Positions 1 to 9,370 of a stretch of DNA of 26,616 nt are shown in pieces. Numbering within the stretch: position 1 is the stretch's first letter; the number at the start of each line of letters is the position of its first letter. A program made the translations under genes and the position numbers. Below the pieces are notes generated by a model. The model was not told the origin of the DNA. It saw only the letters and a program-made list of their open reading frames with translations, and did no database searches. The stretch is from UBA5614 sp034678545 (GTDB lineage: Bacteria; Cloacimonadota; Cloacimonadia; Cloacimonadales; Cloacimonadaceae): positions 1-26,616 of the forward strand of contig JAXDBS010000026.1 in the NCBI GenBank assembly GCA_034678545.1, written 5' to 3'.

Positions 1-834
1 ATCTATGTGAAAACGCTTGGACAGATGAATCCCCGGGGCGATCTTATCGCCTGACACTACAAGTGACACGCTCCTGAACCAGCCCAGCGCATCCAGATAC
101 TCGTCCCCGGAAAAATCCAGGCGAGCCTGAATTGTGGCCGTTTCATATGAATACCAGGCGTCGGCTGAGAAAAGCAGCCCGTTTTTCAATCTTGTGCTCA
201 GGCCGAGGTTGGTGTTCAGGAGCATTTCATCCCGGTCTTCAGTATCCTGCAGATAGCGGTAGCGGCAATTATGAATTTCCAGTCCCACTCTGAACTGGGA
301 CGGATTTTGGAACAGCCTTATGCGTTCCTGGTCATAGTTGAGTCCGAGCACATTGACAGACTGAGCTTGGGAATAGAATTCGGATTTGACATCGGTCTTC
401 CTGAAGCCGAAATTCAACCGGCTGGCAGGAGTAAAATACTGGCCAATCAGCTCGCCGCGCCAATTGTACCATTGATCAGACAGCGAATGCTTCTGCAGCC
501 GGCCCCTGACTGCGAGGGGCGAATTGAGAAAGCGGTCCGACAAAAAGCAACCCAGGAGATCCATCCGGTGGTCGGCGCTCAGGTGCAGAAAGTTCTTATA
601 TTCCTCGGGCTTGGGATCAGGTGTCTCCAGGATCCGGGGAAAGACAGGTTTTAACGAATCTACTACATCAGGAAGCAGCAGATCGTTGCCGCCGATCCCC
701 TTTTTGGCCATGATACTCTTAAGCTCAGACGGGCCTGTGATTTCTACGTCGGGCAATTCCTCCGCAGCTGCGAAAAGGCAGGCCGCCAGAGCCAGCAACA
801 AAGCGGACAGAATAAACCTGGTCGGGGAAATCAT
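1..834 (-). CDS. Outer-membrane beta-barrel-like protein, 3' end missing
   Basis: The frame stays open from the ATG at 834-832 to the left edge, giving the first 278 residues of a longer protein. It begins with a signal peptide (MISPTRFILSALLLALAACLFAAA) and then a short region, PDVEITGPSELKSIMAKKG, before the body. From about residue 80 the sequence alternates polar and aromatic/hydrophobic residues with frequent turns (YNWRGELIGQYFTPASRLNFGF, GLLFSADAWYSY), as in outer-membrane barrel strands. No enzyme motif is visible. The start overlaps the stop of the upstream TPR gene as ATGA (834-831), so translation is probably coupled and the two proteins are likely to act together in the envelope. 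The exact family (porin-like, TonB-receptor-like or assembly-type barrel) cannot be told from this fragment. The barrel call is an inference from sequence pattern. Confidence 0.7.
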   Translation of the reverse strand, partial: MISPTRFILSALLLALAACLFAAAEELPDVEITGPSELKSIMAKKGIGGNDLLLPDVVDSLKPVFPRILETPDPKPEEYKNFLHLSADHRMDLLGCFLSDRFLNSPLAVRGRLQKHSLSDQWYNWRGELIGQYFTPASRLNFGFRKTDVKSEFYSQAQSVNVLGLNYDQERIRLFQNPSQFRVGLEIHNCRYRYLQDTEDRDEMLLNTNLGLSTRLKNGLLFSADAWYSYETATIQARLDFSGDEYLDALGWFRSVSLVVSGDKIAPGIHLSKRFHID

Positions 835-3791
835 TCCGTCCCCCCTTGTAAAAGATCTGCCAGCTCGGTCTGCAAATCCTTGCCCAACCTGACCCTGATC
901 TCCTCAAACACAGATTGAGCCTCGGCCATCTGCCCCAAGGACAGATAGGTCCTGACCAACAATGTCTTCGCCTCCAGGACGAGCTCGTCCGATTCAGAAT
1001 AGAGGTAAATAGTGCGGTACAGCTCAACCACGGCTTCTTCATAATGAGCCTGTCCGTAAAGGCTGGCCGCCTTGATAAACTGCGCCCGGGACCTGATCTG
1101 GTAATCAGGATTCAGCAAAAGCTGTTCTGAAACTGACTGGGCTGTTGGCCAATTGCCCTTGTCATGATTCCACTGCATCCAGATAAAATGACTGTAATCC
1201 AGAAGCGAGTCCACCTGTTCAGACCACTCGTTCCAGTATACGCCCACACTGTCGGCCTGGAAATCGGATGCAGTCTGGAGCAGCCTGTTTAACCTAACCC
1301 CTACCGGATCCATCTGCACCGCCTGATCGAGCTTGGAAATCGCTTCAGCGTGATTTCCGGCCTTGATTTGCAGATCAGCCCATTCAGTCAGGATATCCGG
1401 AGTGGGTTCCAGGCTGAAGATCTGCCTGTAGATGCTGTCCGCGGCCGCAACCTGGTTCAACCCGGAATAGGAGGCGGCCACATAACGTCGGATCTCGTTG
1501 TTCTCTTGGTGGGGAAATTCCGCTTTCAGATTCTCGGCCAACGTGATGATGTCACTCCATTGCTCGCTTCCGTAGTAAATCTTGAGCAATAGATACTGGA
1601 GTTCAAAGCTGATATACTCGGAAGAAAATTCGTCGGCCATGGCCGTAAGCTGATCGATAGCCGTCTGTTCATATTTTTGCAGAAAACTCCATTGCAGTCC
1701 GGAAAAAGCGGTGGACAGGATTACTTGCTCGTCTTCGGTGAAAGATTTATGCGTTTTGTAACCCTTCAAGAGGTCTATCCAAGTCTGCATCGCCCGGGGA
1801 TAATCTGCAAGATTGTAGTATATGCTTCCTAGGTTGGCTAAAGCGTAACCCTTGTATTCGCTCTGGGGATTTTCAGCCAGAAACTGCTTGAAGAGAAGCA
1901 GTGATTGCTGATACTCTCCAGCATGATAAGAAGCCTTGGCGGCCATGATCAGGTAAGCTTGAGGGGATTCCTCATCCCGGGTCAGGGTCAGATAAAGCTC
2001 TGTCGCCTCCTGGAAACGTCTGAGCCTGTACAGCGTTAGAGCTTTGTAACTGCTGACTTCCTGGCGCTCAGCTTCATCAGCAGCTTTTCCAGCTGCAAAA
2101 TCATAGATCGCCAAAGCACTTTCGTATTGCCTGAGGTTGAAGTGGATGTTACCCTTCAACATCAGGACCGGATATGCCTGATCCGTAACCTGTTCCAATT
2201 GCGGGATCAAATCGGCCGCAGCCTGATATTGCTCCATGTAATAATAACACTGGGCAATCCTGAAATCCACAGTCTGCTGCTGAATAAACTGCGCTTGGAG
2301 CTGTTCGTATTGCTGCCGAGCCCTCTCATAACTGGCTTGAGCAAAATCAATTTCTGCCAGCAGAAAAGCCGTCTTTTCCACTATCTCGGGATTTAGTCCC
2401 GACTTCCGGATCTGCTGCAGACTCAGTTTTGCCTGTTCGTATTTCTTCTGATCAAAAAAGATCAGGGCAATGTTATACAGGGCATGATCGCGAAACCTGC
2501 CTTTGGGATACCGGTTGAGGTAAGAATTATATGACTGTACGGCATTATCAGCTACTTTGGCGTTGAACCAAATGTCTCCCAGCATAATCTGGACATTGTG
2601 AGACAATTCGGGTGTCAGGGTCAGCTGTTTCACTTTGAGCAGAGTTGTTATGGCCTCCTGATATTTCCGGCTTTTGAATTGCAGGTTGCCCAGAACATAT
2701 AGGATATAGGGATCATGTTCCGCAGGCGGGATGTCGGCCAAGTACCTGCTGATATTGGACAAAGCGTCATCCGGTTGGGTCCGGAAGAGAATCTTTATCC
2801 TTTCCAGCCAGCTGCTGATGACCAGATCTTCCCGGGAACCGGGCAAATAGTCCGATTCCTGAAGCTCCCCCATGGCCAGCCCGGCAAAGATGGAATCGGC
2901 TTTCTGCTCCTGGCTCTGCTTGACCAGGATCAGGCCGGTTAAGTAGTCACAATAGGCTTTGTGAGATGTGCATTCAGAGATAAGTTGAGTTGAGAGGCTT
3001 AGATCATCCAGCCAATAATGCAGCCTGGCAAAACGCAAACGGATGGAATCCGGATAGGGCAGTTTTTTATCTTGCAGGTATTTCTCGAGAGTGGTGATAT
3101 CGCTGTATTCCTGATTCACATCCAGGTAATCAATAAGTTCATTAATGGTCGATGTGTAAGCATCGCCGAACAGATTGCGCGCGATGAGAGTTGATAAAAC
3201 GCTTCGCACTCCTTCGAGGTCATCGCTCAATATATACGTTGTGAGCAATTCATGCAAGGCAGTCGGGGCGTCCGGCCTTATTCCCAGGGCTTTGGAGAAA
3301 CACTCCCCAGCCTGCAGGGGATTTAGCAATGCCGCATAAGCCCTTCCTTTGGAAACATATGCCTGATATCTCTGATTAGAGTCGGGAGTCATTCTTTCGA
3401 CTTTGTTAAGCAGGTCAATCTGATCTATATAGTTGCTTTTATCGAACTGGATGGCCGCCCGGTTGATCAATACGTCAATGAGCATGGCCTCTTCCAGTTT
3501 TTCCCCCAGCAGAGCAGTGTAGAGGCTGTCAGCCAAATCCAGGTCATATTCGGATAAAGCGATGTTGGCCTTGATGAACACTACTTTATTCATTTGCGCG
3601 GAATGGGGGAATTCCTTCTCAAACAGAGAAATCTGTTTCTTGGCCAGAGCATTCTGCTGATGGTTGAATAAGCTGATGATAAAGCGCAGATCCTCGTTTT
3701 CCTTCGATAGCTTGGCCGACAGCGAAGCAAGGGCCAGTAAAAATACTAAGCTCAGCAGCGTGATTTTCCCGATATTGTATTTCATAATCAT
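831..3791 (-). CDS. Secreted multi-TPR protein (986 aa)
   Basis: The N-terminus is a clear Sec signal peptide (KITLLSLVFLLALASLSA) with no lipobox cysteine, so a soluble periplasmic location is likely. The rest is almost entirely helical repeats of TPR type, for example ALGIRPDAPTALHELLTTY, YQEAITTLLKVKQL, YEQAKLSLQQIRKSG, YPRAMQTWIDLLKG and HAEAISKLDQAVQMDP. No catalytic domain is seen. TPR solenoids are protein-interaction scaffolds; the partner is probably the barrel protein encoded immediately downstream through the ATGA overlap at 831-834. The upstream histidine kinase ends 4 nt before this start. Two in-frame ATGs (3791 and 3785) are possible starts. Large envelope TPR proteins such as PorW/SprE belong to type IX secretion, but those are lipoproteins and I see no specific signature, so that is only an alternative. 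Its DNA looks richer in G+C than the two kinase genes upstream. Confidence 0.85.
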   Translation of the reverse strand: MIMKYNIGKITLLSLVFLLALASLSAKLSKENEDLRFIISLFNHQQNALAKKQISLFEKEFPHSAQMNKVVFIKANIALSEYDLDLADSLYTALLGEKLEEAMLIDVLINRAAIQFDKSNYIDQIDLLNKVERMTPDSNQRYQAYVSKGRAYAALLNPLQAGECFSKALGIRPDAPTALHELLTTYILSDDLEGVRSVLSTLIARNLFGDAYTSTINELIDYLDVNQEYSDITTLEKYLQDKKLPYPDSIRLRFARLHYWLDDLSLSTQLISECTSHKAYCDYLTGLILVKQSQEQKADSIFAGLAMGELQESDYLPGSREDLVISSWLERIKILFRTQPDDALSNISRYLADIPPAEHDPYILYVLGNLQFKSRKYQEAITTLLKVKQLTLTPELSHNVQIMLGDIWFNAKVADNAVQSYNSYLNRYPKGRFRDHALYNIALIFFDQKKYEQAKLSLQQIRKSGLNPEIVEKTAFLLAEIDFAQASYERARQQYEQLQAQFIQQQTVDFRIAQCYYYMEQYQAAADLIPQLEQVTDQAYPVLMLKGNIHFNLRQYESALAIYDFAAGKAADEAERQEVSSYKALTLYRLRRFQEATELYLTLTRDEESPQAYLIMAAKASYHAGEYQQSLLLFKQFLAENPQSEYKGYALANLGSIYYNLADYPRAMQTWIDLLKGYKTHKSFTEDEQVILSTAFSGLQWSFLQKYEQTAIDQLTAMADEFSSEYISFELQYLLLKIYYGSEQWSDIITLAENLKAEFPHQENNEIRRYVAASYSGLNQVAAADSIYRQIFSLEPTPDILTEWADLQIKAGNHAEAISKLDQAVQMDPVGVRLNRLLQTASDFQADSVGVYWNEWSEQVDSLLDYSHFIWMQWNHDKGNWPTAQSVSEQLLLNPDYQIRSRAQFIKAASLYGQAHYEEAVVELYRTIYLYSESDELVLEAKTLLVRTYLSLGQMAEAQSVFEEIRVRLGKDLQTELADLLQGGTE

Positions 3792-3795
3792 AATC

Positions 3796-6700
3796 TCATT
3801 TATTTTTTGTTTCCTGCTTTATGGGAAGGCTGACGAAGACAGTCGTCCCTTCATTCTTCCTGCTTCTGATCCAGATGTTGCCGCCATGCAGGTCGGCTAT
3901 TCTCTTGGCAGTGGCTAAACCCAGGCCCAAACCGCTGGAGCGGTATTCTGTGGTTCCGGATTTATGGGCATAGATTTCATTCAACTCGTAAAACTTGCGA
4001 AAGACATTTTTCAATTGATAAGCTGGGATGCCAATGCCGTTGTCCTGCACATACACGACCAGCGCTTCCCGGTTATTGATCTTTTCCTCCTGGAAGGCTG
4101 AATGCCTGGCCCCAATCACTATGGTTCCGAAATCATTGGTAAACCTGATCGAATTCAGCACCAGGTTATAGATCATGAGATGGATGGCTTCCCAGTTGCC
4201 TTCTATTTCAGAGACGTTCTTTGCCACTTCCAGTTTAATGATCATGTTCCTGTGCTTGGATACGATCTCGGTTTCATGATATATTATGCTCAACACGTCG
4301 TTGATGTTAATGCTGGCTTTAGGCAGCTCAGTCTTCAGATTGTAATTATTCATAGTCATGATATCATTTGTGGTAAGGATCAGCTTCTTCACGCTCATTT
4401 CGATCTTGTTCAAAAGGTCGCGCCTTTCCTCTTCGTCTGAAAAAAGGCTTCGCTTCATCCTTGAAACATATCCCTGCAAAGAAGATAAGGGAGTATTGAG
4501 CTCATGCGCCACAATAGCCATGAATTCGTCTTTCAGATCTTCCAGAGATTGCAATTCCTGGCTTTTTTGAATGATGGTTTCGTATTGAAGGGCATTTTTC
4601 AATGCGATATGAATCTGGTCAAAAAGCAAAGTTATTATCTCAGGATCCAGATACATCGATTTGCTGTTATCGAGGAAGTTGTCGAGGTAAACAAAGCCAA
4701 ATATGGTGTCATGGAGAATCAAGGGGGCGCAGAAAATCGTATGGAGTTTGTAATCGTGGACGCTGATCGATTTCTTGAACCTGTTGTCTTCCTGAGCGTT
4801 CAATGTGTATATGGGAGTTTTGGTTTTTTGGCATTCACTCAAGACCGTTTTGCTGATCACGGCAATATTGGATATCGGAGATTTTTTGGCATTGATAGCT
4901 ACTTCATAGTTATAGTTTCCTTCTGCGTCCTTCTTGATAAGAAAGCCTCTGGAACTGCCGGTAAAAGATACACAGGATGAAACGATTTCTTGTTGCAGGG
5001 CGTTGATATCAATGATCTTCAACAGGGCATGTGTTATGGTCATCAGTCGGTTCATCATTTCCATCTTTTTGGTAATGGCCGAGTAATCCTGAATTCTGAT
5101 GATCAGATTGGCAATACTTTTCTTTATGCTGCGCAGCAAAGCTATCTCGCCCTTTGTGAATTTCAGCTCGCCCTTATCCGAAAGGATCATGAAACCGATT
5201 CTGTGATACTTGATCTGCAGCGGTATGATCAGATCATGGCAGCCTTCAGAATCAACCGCTATGATTGTATCAGTTTTAAAAGATCTTTCTATATGTTGAT
5301 ATATTTCGGATGTTAGTAAATACTCATTTTGCTTGTCATGTTGCAGATATACGGAGTAAGTGTTCATTTCCTTGGAATACAGCATGATCTGATAATTCCA
5401 GGGCGCAATGACTTCCTTCAGACCTTTGTCAATGAAGTACAGTATTCTCTCTTCGCTTTGCAGTGAAGAGAGGCTGTATTGCATCTCATTCCAATTCGTT
5501 TTCACACTCTGGGATCGCGTGACAATGCTGCATAGGTTGATTTTTTTAAGATCATCTGCCTGATGCTGGTTCTGCTTGAGAAAGTGCTGTTTGTCTTCCT
5601 TATCGATATCGTCCGTGATCTTGAGGAGATAGTTATTGTATTCCTCATACCATTGCCGAGCTTCAGATTCGGCATTCATGGCAGATAACACCTGCACGAT
5701 CAGAAGCATTAGCTTCATTTTTATTAGGTAATAATCATTCAGGTTTACTTCCTGGTTAATCTCAAGCAGTTGCCTTAATATCGCCCGAAGCGGAATATTT
5801 GGATCGCTCAGATCCGCCACTGCTTTCAGATATTTCAGCTTTTGCTGCCAATAATAGTAATGATGCTTTAAGCAGAGATGCATGGCTTTATCGATCAGAT
5901 CATAGGCCTTGGCAAAATCATTCAATCCGATATAGCATTCGATTTCAGTTACCATAAAAACAGTTATCGCATAGTGATTTTTCACTTCTCCGGCATGTTT
6001 TTCAGCGTTCTTAAGATGCTCAAGCGCCAGGGTGTAGTCCTTGTTTAAAATGGCAATCAGGCTTTTCGTATTGTAATAGAATTCATCCTCATGAATTTCA
6101 TGATAATCTATCTGAGCATTTTTGCTTAGCAGCCCGGCAAGCTTTTTATGTGCGCCCAGCGCATAAAGATAATAAAAATAAGTCTTGATCAGAGGATTCA
6201 CTTCTTTGATAACGCCATCAATCAGTTCCGGTTCATTTTCCCTGATAAAATTGTAATAATATCCAAAACTGCCTATTTTGCTTTTCGCCAGAGCAAGATT
6301 GACTTTAATCGCTTCGAGATAACGCTCGCTTTTCAGGCCTGTCAGAATATCCCTTGCCTGGTTTAGATAGTTTTCTGCAAGCTGGAATTTTCCCAGCTTT
6401 ATATGGGCTTCTCCCATATTCAGCAATGCCAAGGCAACCGTGGAACCCAACCCTTGCTGCTTGGCCAGTTCATATCCCATAAGGGCATATGTCTTGGCGA
6501 TGTCGGTAATACCCTGTTTCAGATGCAGATCGGCCAGATTGTTGTATATGAGGCTGAGATATCTCTTCGTATCAAATCTTTTCCATATAGACAGAGCAAT
6601 ATCAAAATGCTCTTCGGCTTCTTCAATGTTCTTCAGCAGGCTGTAACATACTCCCAGGTTGTTGTGCAGAGAAGCCAGCCTGAGCAGAACCGGCACGTTT

Positions 6701-7344
6701 TGAACAGAAGGGATGCTCTGTAAAAAATCTTCTGATATTTTTATGGCGCTTATTACTTCGCCCCTGATCTTGTTGTAGAGTGAGAGTCTGTCTATATACG
6801 CAATCCTTAAGTCCAGCGGCAGATCAACATGAGCAAGCAAGTCCAGGTAATATTGCATATTGCTGAGGTCATTTTGAGCATAATACTGCACAAAAGACAA
6901 CCAGATCAGTATATTTTGCTTTCCGGTGATCGCCAGCCTTGATGCCTTTTGTATGCTTTTGAAGGTTTGGGGAGCATCTTCGGAAAGGTTGAATATTGTG
7001 CTTAAAACATAGTATTTCTCAAATACTTCGGGCAGTTTTTTTAGTTTATTCAGAAAACCACTTCCACAGTTGCAGTGCCCGGTTATTTCAGTTTTACTCT
7101 GGAATAAAACAAGATCCTGCAGCAGTTGTTGCCTGGGTAATTTCACACGGGGATGCAGATCCAGAATCAGAACGTCAATGATCGTTTTGTAGGCCATCTC
7201 CTGATCGTGAATTTCATCATACATTTCATACAGTTTTTTAGTATAATTCCTCTGAGCTATAATATCTGCTGCAATTTCAGCATTAGCTATGATGCCCCTG
7301 CAAATGCCAATATCCTTGACAGGGTGATCACTATAAAAATTCAC
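3796..7344 (-). CDS. TPR-GAF-GAF sensor histidine kinase, soluble (1182 aa)
   Basis: No signal peptide or membrane segment is visible, so it should be cytosolic. Residues about 140-600 are TPR-like helical repeats (LHNNLGVCYSLLKNIEEAEE, IYNNLADLHLKQGITDIAK, ALLNMGEAHIKLGKFQLAE). Two GAF-like domains follow at about 625-750 and 775-920. The HisKA domain has the H-box FMAIVAHELNTPL with the phosphoacceptor at H947. The HATPase domain keeps the N-box (LVLNSIRFTN, N1064), G1 (DNGIGIP, 1101-1107) and G2 (SGLGLGLA), so autokinase activity is expected. There is no receiver domain, and no response regulator in the window. The start is a GTG at 7344-7342 that overlaps the stop of the Ser/Thr kinase gene by one base (TAGTG), with only a distant AAGGA upstream; translational coupling or a frameshift split is likely. 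In known fused proteins this TPR-GAF-HK block follows a kinase-AAA block, which is exactly what the neighbour encodes. Confidence 0.9.
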   Translation of the reverse strand: MNFYSDHPVKDIGICRGIIANAEIAADIIAQRNYTKKLYEMYDEIHDQEMAYKTIIDVLILDLHPRVKLPRQQLLQDLVLFQSKTEITGHCNCGSGFLNKLKKLPEVFEKYYVLSTIFNLSEDAPQTFKSIQKASRLAITGKQNILIWLSFVQYYAQNDLSNMQYYLDLLAHVDLPLDLRIAYIDRLSLYNKIRGEVISAIKISEDFLQSIPSVQNVPVLLRLASLHNNLGVCYSLLKNIEEAEEHFDIALSIWKRFDTKRYLSLIYNNLADLHLKQGITDIAKTYALMGYELAKQQGLGSTVALALLNMGEAHIKLGKFQLAENYLNQARDILTGLKSERYLEAIKVNLALAKSKIGSFGYYYNFIRENEPELIDGVIKEVNPLIKTYFYYLYALGAHKKLAGLLSKNAQIDYHEIHEDEFYYNTKSLIAILNKDYTLALEHLKNAEKHAGEVKNHYAITVFMVTEIECYIGLNDFAKAYDLIDKAMHLCLKHHYYYWQQKLKYLKAVADLSDPNIPLRAILRQLLEINQEVNLNDYYLIKMKLMLLIVQVLSAMNAESEARQWYEEYNNYLLKITDDIDKEDKQHFLKQNQHQADDLKKINLCSIVTRSQSVKTNWNEMQYSLSSLQSEERILYFIDKGLKEVIAPWNYQIMLYSKEMNTYSVYLQHDKQNEYLLTSEIYQHIERSFKTDTIIAVDSEGCHDLIIPLQIKYHRIGFMILSDKGELKFTKGEIALLRSIKKSIANLIIRIQDYSAITKKMEMMNRLMTITHALLKIIDINALQQEIVSSCVSFTGSSRGFLIKKDAEGNYNYEVAINAKKSPISNIAVISKTVLSECQKTKTPIYTLNAQEDNRFKKSISVHDYKLHTIFCAPLILHDTIFGFVYLDNFLDNSKSMYLDPEIITLLFDQIHIALKNALQYETIIQKSQELQSLEDLKDEFMAIVAHELNTPLSSLQGYVSRMKRSLFSDEEERRDLLNKIEMSVKKLILTTNDIMTMNNYNLKTELPKASININDVLSIIYHETEIVSKHRNMIIKLEVAKNVSEIEGNWEAIHLMIYNLVLNSIRFTNDFGTIVIGARHSAFQEEKINNREALVVYVQDNGIGIPAYQLKNVFRKFYELNEIYAHKSGTTEYRSSGLGLGLATAKRIADLHGGNIWIRSRKNEGTTVFVSLPIKQETKNK

Positions 7345-9263
7345 TACTTCTTGTGATATCCTTTTATGCGTTGAAGCGGGGTTTTCGCTTTCAGCCGCTG
7401 TTTCGCCACCTTATATGTGAAGACATACAGGTGCTGTTGGCGAGATAGGATTTCATTCAGTAGGGAACTATTTATGAAATCATATAATTCTTTGTCCTTA
7501 ATATTTAACAGGTAAGCTATGAGTTCTCTGTTAAGAGGAGATTCAACTACTGAAAGCATCTTCAGATAACTGTAATGGATATCATTTATATGGCTTAACC
7601 TGGCATAGATTGAGTTAACCACTTTCAACGGAAACTTGTACTCCAAGAAGTCGAAATCAAAGCGCAATCCTGATTGGGTAGTAATTTTCTTTTTTTCTAC
7701 CAAGTCCACCAGGATCTCTCTGATGAAATACGGATTTCCTGCCGCCAGTTCCCAGATTCTTGCGTTAAAATATTCTGGTGTAATCTGATTTAGCAATTTA
7801 TTGATATAATCAAGGGTTTCTTGATAAGTAAACGGAGGTATCTGGATAAGGACTTTATGCTGGATAAGATTGACTTTATTGTACTCATTGAAACCCATAA
7901 CAATCATGATACGGTGTTCAGTTACAAAAGAGGAGATAAAATTAATGAAGTCCACTGTGTGCTTATGTATAAATTGCGCATTCCTTATTATAAATATTAT
8001 CGGCTTGTGTTCTGACAGGCTTTGGAGGAGAGACCTGACTGACTCAAAATCTGCTCTTAGTTCATCTTGGTTCTGAGAGATCTTTCTGGCTTCTGAAGCA
8101 GATTGAAAAAGATATAGCTTGAACTTTGCTGATATATTATCCAGATTATTCAGTTTTAGCAACTCATCTTTAGTTATTGATTGCATGAATTCTTTAATCA
8201 ATGCGAAAAAGGGTTCGTGGTCATGTTTGCTGCAACGGTAATCAAACAGAAAGTAGTTGCCATATAACAAATGATATCGGAAGAGGGAAAGTATGCTTTC
8301 CTTTCCAAGACCCTCACCTGCGATAACGGAGATTATCTTTCCATTGGAGGCTTCAATGTTTGGCACATAGTCCAACATTTGATGGCTGTAATTTTCACGT
8401 GCCACGTAACTGTTGTATCTGATCCTGTTGACCAGTGACCATTCAATGGAAAAGGGATATTGTTTCGTTTGGATCCTGTTGATGTAATTGATAACATCAC
8501 CAGCCGAATCAAACCGGTTTTCCGGGTTCTTTTCCAAGAGTCTCAGAATGAACTTCTCCAATGCTGGCGAAATATCCGGATTAAGCTCTGACGGGAATTT
8601 CGGGATAAAGTAATACTGGGAACCAGTTACCAATGCATTGATCTGCGCCAAAGAAAAAGGATAACTTCCAGTTGTGATTTGATATAATAATACGCCTAAA
8701 GAATAGTAGTCGCTGGCCGGCGTCAATAATCTTGCTTGGAAAGCTTCCGGGGCAGCATAGGGAAGAGATCCGGTAATCTCTTGATGGTCTGGGTTAGTGT
8801 TGATCTTGGAAAATCCGTAGTCAATGACCATGACGCCCACTTTATTACCGTCAATTCTGAAAAGCACATTTTCCGGTTTCAAATCCTTATGGAGAATCTC
8901 CTGTCCGTGCAATGCCTCCAAAGCATATGCTATCTGCACGATTACATCATACAAGATTTCGGTCTGAGCCTTTCTGTAACGGAAATTGCGCAGTGATGTC
9001 CCGTCATAGTATTCGGAAAGGCTGTAAATATGATCCCCCACATGGCCGAAATCCATAATGTGACCCAGGTTCGGATGTTCAATCTTAGTTATATGGTGCA
9101 TTTCCTCTGCAGAGAATTTTTCGTACAACTCGGCTGAGGAAAGGTATTGAAATAGTTTCAGTGTGTATATGAATCCTGATCTTTTATCCTGAACTTTGTA
9201 AACATTGCTCCAAGCTCCTGATCCCAAGCTTTCTAGCACTTCATATCGATGGTCAATAATCAT
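7344..9263 (-). CDS. Ser/Thr protein kinase with degenerate AAA-type domain (639 aa)
   Basis: Residues about 7-265 are a eukaryote-like protein kinase: glycine loop GSGAWSNVYKV, ATP-binding Lys K36 (YTLKLF), catalytic loop LHKDLKPENVLF with D127 and N132, metal-binding DYG at 148-150 and the APE motif at 171-173. All catalytic residues are present; the residue before the catalytic Asp is Lys, not Arg (non-RD type). Residues about 295-520 resemble the STAND/AAA ATPase usually found behind such kinases, but the P-loop reads AGEGLGKES (residue after GK is Glu, not Ser/Thr), and the Walker B-like strand PIIFIIRNAQ lacks the acidic pair. The last 120 residues look like a winged-helix-type linker. 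No membrane segment is seen. It heads the coupled run kinase - histidine kinase - TPR - barrel. The nearest upstream gene on the same strand, sppA, ends 107 bp away. Confidence 0.9.
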   Translation of the reverse strand: MIIDHRYEVLESLGSGAWSNVYKVQDKRSGFIYTLKLFQYLSSAELYEKFSAEEMHHITKIEHPNLGHIMDFGHVGDHIYSLSEYYDGTSLRNFRYRKAQTEILYDVIVQIAYALEALHGQEILHKDLKPENVLFRIDGNKVGVMVIDYGFSKINTNPDHQEITGSLPYAAPEAFQARLLTPASDYYSLGVLLYQITTGSYPFSLAQINALVTGSQYYFIPKFPSELNPDISPALEKFILRLLEKNPENRFDSAGDVINYINRIQTKQYPFSIEWSLVNRIRYNSYVARENYSHQMLDYVPNIEASNGKIISVIAGEGLGKESILSLFRYHLLYGNYFLFDYRCSKHDHEPFFALIKEFMQSITKDELLKLNNLDNISAKFKLYLFQSASEARKISQNQDELRADFESVRSLLQSLSEHKPIIFIIRNAQFIHKHTVDFINFISSFVTEHRIMIVMGFNEYNKVNLIQHKVLIQIPPFTYQETLDYINKLLNQITPEYFNARIWELAAGNPYFIREILVDLVEKKKITTQSGLRFDFDFLEYKFPLKVVNSIYARLSHINDIHYSYLKMLSVVESPLNRELIAYLLNIKDKELYDFINSSLLNEILSRQQHLYVFTYKVAKQRLKAKTPLQRIKGYHKK

Positions 9264-9370
9264 AATTGTCTCTATTTATGTGTGGATGTATTCCAAGTCC
9301 TAAGCAGCAAAAACACGGCTCTCTTAAAAGTTATCCCCATCAGCATCCAAACTTCAATATCATGTTGTAT

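Noticed and set aside
271..654. Plus-strand open frames over the barrel, TPR and kinase genes
   Set aside because: They are antisense shadows of well-supported minus-strand genes and show no domain, signal or ribosome site.
7064..7076. HCNCGSG motif in the histidine kinase as a metal site
   Set aside because: Only two cysteines close together in an unassigned region and no matching second pair was found.
9264..9370. Promoter for the kinase operon in the gap after sppA
   Set aside because: TTGAAG with GATAAC at 16 bases is possible but too weak; co-transcription with sppA cannot be excluded and no clear terminator was seen.
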